The notes beneath the pieces were generated by a model that ran no database searches, was not told where the DNA came from, and saw only the letters and a program-made list of their open reading frames with translations. A stretch of 9,346 bases of DNA, taken from VAZQ01 sp035552735 (GTDB lineage Bacteria; Pseudomonadota; Alphaproteobacteria; Rhizobiales; Xanthobacteraceae). This document shows, piece after piece, positions 1 through 4,832 of the stretch. The stretch's first letter is position 1, and each line of letters opens with the position of its first letter. Both the position numbers and the translations under genes were made by a program. The DNA is taken from assembly GCA_035552735.1 (NCBI GenBank), contig DASZKX010000224.1:1-9346 (forward strand), given 5' to 3'.

Positions 1-206
1 CACCGCTTTCCACCATAATCGGCGCGACCGCCTCGAGTTGGACCGGACTCCGCTTGAGTTTGCCGCCCGGCGTGGCAAATTCCGGGTAAGCCGCGCCGGA
101 CCAGCAACGGCGTCAACAATCAGTTCGTGACAGATTTACGAATTCCCGGGCAGCCGTATCGCCTTCCCTCCTGGAAGAAGCGGCGCACACGAAGGATCGA
201 GAACCG
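1..206. other. Left-edge region with no assignable gene
   Basis: No gene can be supported here. The plus strand has an open frame from the edge that ends at a TAA at 87-89, and a second one ending at a TGA at 128-130. The minus strand is open from 112 to the edge with reasonable codon choice, but it has no start codon until an ATG at 16-14. Any of these could be the edge of a neighbouring gene cut by the window. The part next to the following gene (about 130-206) should hold its promoter, but I see no convincing -35/-10 pair. Confidence 0.3.
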
Positions 207-752
207 ATGGAAAACCTTGCAACCCTGCGGCACGAGCTTCACGAGACCGAGGAGCGTTTGCTCACCAAGCTTCGTTCATTGCGGCGTGACCTGCGGCAGA
301 CGCAAGGCCAGGACGGATCCCAGATGCCCGCGATGGAGCTCACCACCGGCCAGCGGATCGCCGACATCGTGGCGGCAACGATGGGCTCCTGGAAATTCAT
401 CATCATCCAGTCTGTCATTCTCCTGGCCTGGATCGTCCTCAACGTCACCGCCTTCGTGGAGCAGTGGGACCCCTATCCGTTCATCCTGCTGAACCTGGCG
501 CTCTCGTTCCAGGCCGCCTATGCGGCGCCATTCATCATGATGAGCCAGAACCGCCAGCAGGACATCGATCGCCAGGCCGCCGAGCACGATCACCAGATCA
601 ACATCAAGGCCGAGCTCGAGATCGAGCTCCTGCACCAGAAGGTCGATGAGCTGCGCGAGACCGAGGTCATGTATCTGACGCAAGCCGTGAAGGAGCTCAC
701 CGGCCTGCTGCGCTGCGCCAAGATCGAGCCCGGGCCGGCCGCCATCAGCTGA
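207..752 (+). CDS. DUF1003 family small membrane protein
   Basis: This 181-residue protein matches the DUF1003 pattern. The core is a Gly-Ser-Trp-Lys-Phe stretch opening the first membrane helix (about residues 61-83), then WDPYPFILLNLALS leading into a second helix (about 91-113), followed by a polar segment with MMSQNRQ and the conserved AEHDHQINIKAELEIELLH. The N-terminal 35 residues and residues 115-165 are charged and probably helical, so the protein likely sits in the inner membrane with cytoplasmic helical ends. The biochemical function of DUF1003 is not known. The ATG at 207 is chosen because AAGGA lies at 192-196, ten bases upstream, and because the family motif follows at a normal distance. 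It converges with the HxlR gene, leaving 27 bp between stops. Confidence 0.88.
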   Translation: MENLATLRHELHETEERLLTKLRSLRRDLRQTQGQDGSQMPAMELTTGQRIADIVAATMGSWKFIIIQSVILLAWIVLNVTAFVEQWDPYPFILLNLALSFQAAYAAPFIMMSQNRQQDIDRQAAEHDHQINIKAELEIELLHQKVDELRETEVMYLTQAVKELTGLLRCAKIEPGPAAIS

Positions 753-779
753 TCGCGCCCAAGAGTCAGCTCGGACCTA

Positions 780-1289
780 TTATTTTTTGCGCTTCGATGC
801 CCGTTTACGGGCGACGACCTCCTCGTATGCGGCTTGCAGGTCGGCCAGAACCGAGGGGCCGGCGGCGGGCGCGTCGAGATGAAGCGTGCGCAGCTCCGCC
901 ATGAATGCATCCCACATCGACGGGCCACCTTCCTCCAGCAATTGTGCGCGGATGGAGAGCTCTTCCGAGGCCGGCGTGTGGCGGCGGCCCCACGCCCCCA
1001 TATGGGCGAGCAGCGGCACCAGCTCGATCGAGGGCTCGGTCAGGCTGTAGATCGCCTTCTGCCGGTGGGTCGGATCATCCCGCCGGGTGAGCAGCCCGGC
1101 CTTCACCAGCCGCTTCAGACGGTCGGCCAAGATGTTCGAAGCAATGCCCTCCTCGGATTGATTGAGCAATTCGCGATAGTGGCGGCGATTGCCGAACATG
1201 ATGTCGCGAATGACGATCAGGCTCCAACGGTCGCCCAGCACCTCCAGCGTGAGATTGATCGGGCAGCCCGAACGATGTGCGGCGTCCAC
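780..1289 (-). CDS. HxlR-family winged-helix transcriptional regulator
   Basis: A DNA-binding regulator of the HxlR/YodB group, which commonly sense electrophiles, quinones or oxidants. With the GTG start at 1289 the protein is 169 residues. The diagnostic core begins at residue 9 with GCPINLTLEVLGDRWSLIVI, then a recognition region around RHYRELLNQSEEGIASNIL and the wing (LVKAGLLTRRDDPTHRQKAIYSLTE). Cys9 sits at the position of the redox-sensing cysteine in several characterised relatives. The start is chosen because a clear GGAGG (minus strand, 1303-1299) lies nine bases upstream of the GTG. The longer frame from a TTG at 1361 adds 24 residues not typical of the family and has no ribosome site. 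The tail after residue 110 is longer than in minimal HxlR proteins and ends in lysines and arginines. It is divergent from the transferase gene, its likely target. Confidence 0.88.
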   Translation of the reverse strand: MDAAHRSGCPINLTLEVLGDRWSLIVIRDIMFGNRRHYRELLNQSEEGIASNILADRLKRLVKAGLLTRRDDPTHRQKAIYSLTEPSIELVPLLAHMGAWGRRHTPASEELSIRAQLLEEGGPSMWDAFMAELRTLHLDAPAAGPSVLADLQAAYEEVVARKRASKRKK

Positions 1290-1298
1290 GGGAATCGG

Positions 1299-1303
1299 CC
1301 TCC
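1299..1303 (-). promoter_or_regulatory. Ribosome binding site deciding the HxlR start
   Basis: The minus strand reads GGAGG here, nine bases before the GTG at 1289. This is the strongest Shine-Dalgarno match on this strand near the gene, and it is the main reason for preferring the GTG over the upstream TTG at 1361. Confidence 0.7.
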
Positions 1304-1326
1304 ATTCCGCTGCCGAGAAAGAATCT

Positions 1327-1370
1327 GCTTGCAAAATAGGATCATTAAGTCTAAAACGCAACCGCTTGCA
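1327..1370. repeat. Pair of GCTTGCA direct repeats, possible operator half-sites
   Basis: The heptamer GCTTGCA occurs at 1327-1333 and again at 1364-1370. Each copy is followed by an AT-rich stretch (AAATA and TATTA). The start-to-start distance is 37 bp, between three and four helical turns, and the two copies flank the overlapping candidate promoters. This placement suits an HxlR dimer pair or another regulator, but no footprint evidence exists and a heptamer pair can arise by chance. Confidence 0.35.
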
Positions 1371-1400
1371 TATTAAAAGCAGTCATAGGAGACCGCCAAG

Positions 1401-2060
1401 ATGACGATCCAGCTCTACTCGCATCCCTTCTCTGCCTACTGCCAGAAGGTGCTGATTGCGCTCTACGAGAACGCGACGCCTTTCGAGCCTCGACTGCTTG
1501 GGCCGGGCGATCCCTCCGCAATGGCCGAGCTTGCGGCGCTGTGGCCGCTCAGGCGTTTTCCCGTGCTGGTGGACGACGGCCGCGCCGTGATGGAGGCGAG
1601 CATCATCATCGAGCATCTCGGGCTGCGCCATCCGGGGCCGGTGCCGCTCATTCCCGGCGACGCACGCGCTGCGCTCGATGTCCGGCTGATGGATCGATTT
1701 TTCGACAACTACATCATGACACCGCAGGGCAGGATCGTGTTCGACAGCATCCGGGCCGCGGCCGATCGTGACCCGCTGGGCGTCGCCGAAGCGCGCGCCA
1801 TGCTCGATACCGCCTATGCGTGGCTCGACAAAACGATGGCAGGGCGCCAATGGGCGGCGGGCGAGACTTTCAGCTTGGCCGACTGCGCCGCCGCTCCCGC
1901 CCTGTTCTACGCGGACTGGACGCATCCGATCGGTCCGGCGTTCGAAAATGTCCACGCCTACCGGCGGCGGCTGCTTGAGCGACCCTCCTTCGCCCGAGCG
2001 GTGGATGAGGCCCGCCCCTATCGTTCGCTGTTCCCGCTCGGCGCGCCGGATCGCGACTGA
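1401..2060 (+). CDS. Glutathione S-transferase-like protein
   Basis: A 219-residue cytosolic protein with the two-domain glutathione S-transferase layout and the usual length. The thioredoxin-like N-terminal domain (about 1-78) has HPFSAYCQKV with Ser11 and Cys14 where the catalytic Ser/Cys normally lies, the cis-proline FPV at 53-55, and the glutathione-contact region VMEASIIIEHL at 63-73. The usual Glu-Ser pair here is Glu65-Ala66. The all-helical C-terminal domain (about 90-212) contains the N-capping box TFSLADCAAAPALF at 156-169. It probably conjugates or reduces an electrophile with glutathione; the substrate cannot be read from sequence. The ATG at 1401 has AGGAGA eight bases upstream. 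It is divergent from the HxlR gene and convergent with the Rieske fusion gene (37 bp apart), with no clear terminator between them. Confidence 0.88.
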   Translation: MTIQLYSHPFSAYCQKVLIALYENATPFEPRLLGPGDPSAMAELAALWPLRRFPVLVDDGRAVMEASIIIEHLGLRHPGPVPLIPGDARAALDVRLMDRFFDNYIMTPQGRIVFDSIRAAADRDPLGVAEARAMLDTAYAWLDKTMAGRQWAAGETFSLADCAAAPALFYADWTHPIGPAFENVHAYRRRLLERPSFARAVDEARPYRSLFPLGAPDRD

Positions 2061-2097
2061 ATCACCCTCAGAGACGCAACGCGCGCGGAGGCGCCGC

Positions 2098-3186
2098 TTA
2101 GACCGGATGGGCCTTGCGGCCGCCGCGCTCGATATGGGCCGGCGCTTCGTCGCGCGCGATCAGCTGCCCGGACAGGTCGAGCATGCGCTTCGCCAGCATG
2201 TGGGCGCCGTCGGCGAGCTCCTGCGAGCTGCGCACGATCGCGACATTGTTCTCCATGTCCTCGTGCGACCAGCCGCGCGAATGCGCCACGAAGGGGAACT
2301 GCGGGAAGATGAAGCCGAGCTCGGCGAAGAAGCCGAGCATCTGGCCGGCGACCATCTGGACGTTGTCCTGGCCGCCCACGATGATGAAGCCCGCGACCTT
2401 GTTGCGGATGAGCATGCGGTTGTGGATCGTGATCTGGTTCTGTACGCAGTTCAACCGCTCGGCCATCTTGAAATAGAGCGACGAGGCGGTGCCCCAGCGG
2501 ATAGGGGTCGCCACGATGACGGCGTCGGCCCAGTGCACCAACACCTCGTAGACGCGGTCGAGCTCGTCGCCGGCATCCATCTGGGTGATCGAGCACGGCC
2601 AGGTGCAGGCCTGCGCGGCCTTCGAATAGTAGCCCTCGCAGGCGCGGAACTTGAGATCGTTGAGACGAATGAGCCGGGTTTCCGCGCCCAGCTTCCCGGC
2701 CTCCGCGACGGCGAGGCCGAGCAGATGATCGGAGCCCGAGAAGCGCGGATTGCCCGCATCCATCACGGTGGTCGAGATGCCGGCGAGACGCAGCGGCCCC
2801 GCTGCCCGCTCGACCTTGCGGGCGAGCGGATGCGGCGCATGCGGCGCCTTCATGCGCCGCGACGGCGACGCCACATCGACCAGCACGCGTCCGATCTCGA
2901 CCTTCACCGGAAAGGCCGGGACGCAATCTTGCTCGAATCCGGGCTCGCCGACGCCGGTGCGGCGATGAAACTTCCAGCCATGCCACGGGCACGCGATGTA
3001 GTCGTTGTGGAGCCGGCCATCGCCCAGCGGCCCGCCCGCATGGTTGCAGGCATTCGAGACCACGCCGAACTCCCCGTCCCGGAATGAGATCGCGATCGGG
3101 ATGGTGCCGGCCTTGCCGCTCTGCAGCGGCGTGCGCGCCAGCTCCTCGGCGTTTCCGATGTCGACCCAGCTTTCCGTTGGCGCCAT
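2098..3186 (-). CDS. Rieske 2Fe-2S domain fused to flavodoxin-like NAD(P)H oxidoreductase
   Basis: A 362-residue fusion. Residues about 6-106 form a Rieske ferredoxin domain with ligands Cys47-x-His49 and Cys66-x2-His69 (CNHAGGPLGDG and CPWHGWKF). It lacks the extra disulfide cysteines of high-potential bc1-type Rieske proteins, so it should be a low-potential ferredoxin type. Residues about 132-345 form a flavodoxin-fold domain like NADPH-dependent FMN reductases and iron-sulfur flavoproteins. The signs are a phosphate-loop-like region (NPRFSGSDHLL, 146-156), the WADAVIVATPIRWGTASSLYFK signature (219-240) and the FIIVGGQDN strand (267-275). A likely role is electron transfer between NAD(P)H, FMN and the Rieske cluster inside one cytoplasmic chain; the substrate is unknown. 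The start ATG at 3186 has GGGGGA six bases upstream. Cysteines 183, 194 and 198 are spaced unlike the classic iron-sulfur flavoprotein cluster motif. Confidence 0.85.
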   Translation of the reverse strand: MAPTESWVDIGNAEELARTPLQSGKAGTIPIAISFRDGEFGVVSNACNHAGGPLGDGRLHNDYIACPWHGWKFHRRTGVGEPGFEQDCVPAFPVKVEIGRVLVDVASPSRRMKAPHAPHPLARKVERAAGPLRLAGISTTVMDAGNPRFSGSDHLLGLAVAEAGKLGAETRLIRLNDLKFRACEGYYSKAAQACTWPCSITQMDAGDELDRVYEVLVHWADAVIVATPIRWGTASSLYFKMAERLNCVQNQITIHNRMLIRNKVAGFIIVGGQDNVQMVAGQMLGFFAELGFIFPQFPFVAHSRGWSHEDMENNVAIVRSSQELADGAHMLAKRMLDLSGQLIARDEAPAHIERGGRKAHPV

Positions 3187-3352
3187 GATGTTCCCCCGAT
3201 GGTGAGCCCTGTTTGCCCAGCGACTTTATGCGTTGCCGGACCGCCCTTCCAGACGTCGATGCGGCGAACCTGCTTGACGCAAATGCGCAAATCAGTGCAC
3301 TCGTAAAATTGAAACTGGCGAGCTGCGCCAGCATGTGCCTGCGGCCGTCGAT

Positions 3353-3368
3353 AATAACCGCGGTTATT
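3353..3368. promoter_or_regulatory. Perfect 16-bp palindrome, probable operator
   Basis: AATAACCGCGGTTATT is a perfect 16-bp palindrome with no spacer, lying in the AT-rich part of the gap 185 bp upstream of the Rieske fusion start. Perfect dyads of this size in a divergent intergenic region are typical binding sites for dimeric regulators such as TetR or MarR families. No regulator gene is adjacent, so the cognate protein would be encoded elsewhere. It is not followed by a T-run and has no loop, so it does not look like a terminator. Confidence 0.5.
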
Positions 3369-3550
3369 TGTTGATTTATTGTATTTCAATGACGGGGCGA
3401 AATCCTCGTAGGATCGATAGAACACATAAGGGCATTTACGCCCTAATGAGCTCCACCCATTCCGCGAGGCAATCATCTGCTGTTTTTGGCCTGTCTCGAC
3501 TCCGGTGCGCCTCAAACACGGTTAACCCGGTCCTAATCCCAGCCCTGGCA

Positions 3551-3570
3551 CTTTACTTGTATGGGTAAAG
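3551..3570. repeat. Inverted repeat CTTTAC/GTAAAG
   Basis: CTTTAC at 3551-3556 is mirrored by GTAAAG at 3565-3570 with an 8-base spacer. It lies 100 bp before the acyltransferase start. It could be an operator for that gene, or chance. Confidence 0.25.
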
Positions 3571-3669
3571 GCGAATGCAACTCGTTCGTCCGTATATGAG
3601 ACGAATCCAAATCGAAATGGGACGGCCGCAAGCGGATCCCAAAGCCTCCCCAAGAGCCATGAGCCTGAA

Positions 3670-4773
3670 ATGACCAGTCGCGTATCCTCCGTCGTGCCCG
3701 CCCCCCGCAGCGGCACCGCCGCCGGCCGGGTCGACTGGGTCGACTATGCCAAGGGGTTCTGCATCGTCTTCGTGGTGATGATGCATTCGACGCTCGGGGT
3801 CGAGCAGGCAGCCGGGCACGAGGGCTTCATGCACATCGTGGTGGCCTTCGCCAAGCCGTTCCGCATGCCGGATTTCTTCCTGATCTCCGGCCTGTTCCTG
3901 GCGCAGGTCATCGATCGCGGTTGGCGCACTTATCTGGACCGCAAGGTCGTGCATTTTGTCTATTTCTATCTCATCTGGACGGCACTGCAGTTCGCCTTCA
4001 AGGCGCCCCTGTTCGCGCAGGAGCACGGCGTCGCCGGCACCGCCTGGCTCTACATCGAATCGTTCTGGGAGCCGTTCGGCACGCTCTGGTTCATCTATCT
4101 CCTGCCAATTTTCTTCGTGGTCACCAAGCTCGCCCGCGGCCTCGCGATCCCGCCCGCGCTGGTATGGCTGGCGGCCGCCGCGCTCGAAAGCGCGCAGATC
4201 CAGACCGGCTCGACCGTCATCGATGAATTCGCCGCCCGTTTCGTGTTCTTCTACACCGGCTATCTGTTCGCCCGGCATGTCTTCACCCTGGCGGCGACCG
4301 CGCAGGCGCAACCGGAGACCGCCGTCGCGGGCCTCGCGGTCTGGGGGGTGATCAACGGAGCCCTGGTCTTCAACGGGCTGTCCGAGCTGCCACTGGTCTC
4401 GCTCGGCCTCGGGCTCATCGGCGCCATGGCGGTGGTGACGGTGTCGGCCCTGATGGCCAGGAGCGACCTGTTCCGGCCGCTGCGCTATTGCGGACGCAAC
4501 TCGATCGTCATCTATCTCGCCTTCTTCCTGCCGATGGCGCTGTCGCGCACCGTTATCCTCAAGACCGGGTGGATCGCCGACATCGGGGTGGTCTCGCTGG
4601 TGGTCACCGTGACCGGAGTGATCGGCGCGCTCGCCCTGTTCTGGGCGGTGCGCCACACCTTCTTGCGCTTCATGTTCGAGCGGCCCGACCGGTTCTGGAT
4701 CGCGCCCAAGAACGCCAAGACCGCGCCCGAGCCCGCGCCCAAGCCCGCTTTGTCGCTACAGCCCGCCGAATAG
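3670..4773 (+). CDS. Acyltransferase-3 family integral membrane protein
   Basis: A 367-residue polytopic inner-membrane protein of the acyltransferase-3 family, close in style to the fucose 4-O-acetyltransferase group (COG3594). The family typically O-acylates sugars of surface polysaccharides or other envelope molecules. Visible signature: RVDWVDYAKGFCIVFVVMMH at 20-39, where His39 is the likely catalytic histidine; then RMPDFFLISGLF at 65-76, with Arg65 and the Phe-Phe pair usual for the family; and LRYCGRNSIVIYL at 271-283 near the end. About ten hydrophobic segments lie between residues 27 and 330. The last 25 residues are alanine/proline/lysine-rich and probably a disordered cytoplasmic tail. 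The ATG at 3670 has no good Shine-Dalgarno and overlaps the TGA of a four-codon frame at 3659-3673. Acceptor and donor cannot be inferred, and no polysaccharide cluster is visible here. It precedes polA by 59 bp on the same strand. Confidence 0.82.
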   Translation: MTSRVSSVVPAPRSGTAAGRVDWVDYAKGFCIVFVVMMHSTLGVEQAAGHEGFMHIVVAFAKPFRMPDFFLISGLFLAQVIDRGWRTYLDRKVVHFVYFYLIWTALQFAFKAPLFAQEHGVAGTAWLYIESFWEPFGTLWFIYLLPIFFVVTKLARGLAIPPALVWLAAAALESAQIQTGSTVIDEFAARFVFFYTGYLFARHVFTLAATAQAQPETAVAGLAVWGVINGALVFNGLSELPLVSLGLGLIGAMAVVTVSALMARSDLFRPLRYCGRNSIVIYLAFFLPMALSRTVILKTGWIADIGVVSLVVTVTGVIGALALFWAVRHTFLRFMFERPDRFWIAPKNAKTAPEPAPKPALSLQPAE

Positions 4774-4832
4774 CTGTTGGCCGATAGCCGCCGGGCGTTG
4801 CCAAGGGCCCGCCGACAGCCCACATTCGGCGC

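Larger units (their letters stand above)
1290..1400. promoter_or_regulatory. Divergent promoter region between HxlR regulator and transferase
   Basis: This 111-bp AT-richer spacer separates two divergent starts. Toward the transferase, TTGCAA (1329-1334) and TAAAAC (1352-1357) are 17 bases apart. Toward the regulator, TTGCGT (minus, 1361-1356) and TATTTT (minus, 1338-1333) are also 17 bases apart. These two candidates occupy almost the same 33 bp, so one bound protein could cover both. The matches to consensus are moderate (three to four of six in most boxes), so this is a proposal. A ribosome site AGGAGA for the transferase lies at 1387-1392, eight bases before its ATG. Confidence 0.45.
3187..3669. 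promoter_or_regulatory. 483-bp intergenic region between two divergent genes
   Basis: This gap separates the Rieske fusion gene (leftward) from the acyltransferase gene (rightward), so it should contain both promoters. It is AT-richer than the genes, especially 3340-3440. I see a perfect 16-bp palindrome at 3353-3368, a 6-bp inverted repeat CTGGCG/CGCCAG at 3315-3331, a short hairpin AGGGC/GCCCT near 3430-3445, an inverted repeat at 3551-3570 and the 8-bp palindrome GGTTAACC at 3520-3527. No tRNA, no convincing small gene and no strong sigma-70 promoter is visible. A 77-codon frame from a GTG at 3335 lacks a ribosome site and has a low-complexity, arginine/serine-rich translation, so it is not annotated. 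Confidence 0.5.

Noticed and set aside
1768..3087. A 439-codon plus-strand frame running from the transferase into the Rieske gene
   Set aside because: It covers two genes with recognised domains in other frames or on the other strand, and its translation has no recognisable pattern.
2018..3334. A 438-codon minus-strand frame overlapping the Rieske fusion
   Set aside because: The Rieske-flavodoxin frame on the same strand has clear motifs; this alternative is low-complexity Arg/Ala-rich sequence in another frame.
3425..3447. Short hairpin AGGGC/GCCCT as a terminator
   Set aside because: The stem is only five pairs and no T-run follows on either strand.
3485..3515. A stretch resembling a tRNA 3' end (CTCGACTCCGGTGCGCC)
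   Set aside because: No T-arm stem pairs, no acceptor partner upstream and no anticodon arm could be found.
3335..3568. A 77-codon plus-strand frame in the large intergenic gap
   Set aside because: It starts with GTG without a ribosome site, begins before the 16-bp palindrome and reads through it, and shows no domain or hydrophobic pattern.
3553..4656. A 367-codon minus-strand frame opposite the acyltransferase
   Set aside because: Antisense shadow with Gln/Glu/His/Arg-rich composition; the plus strand encodes clear membrane helices and family motifs.
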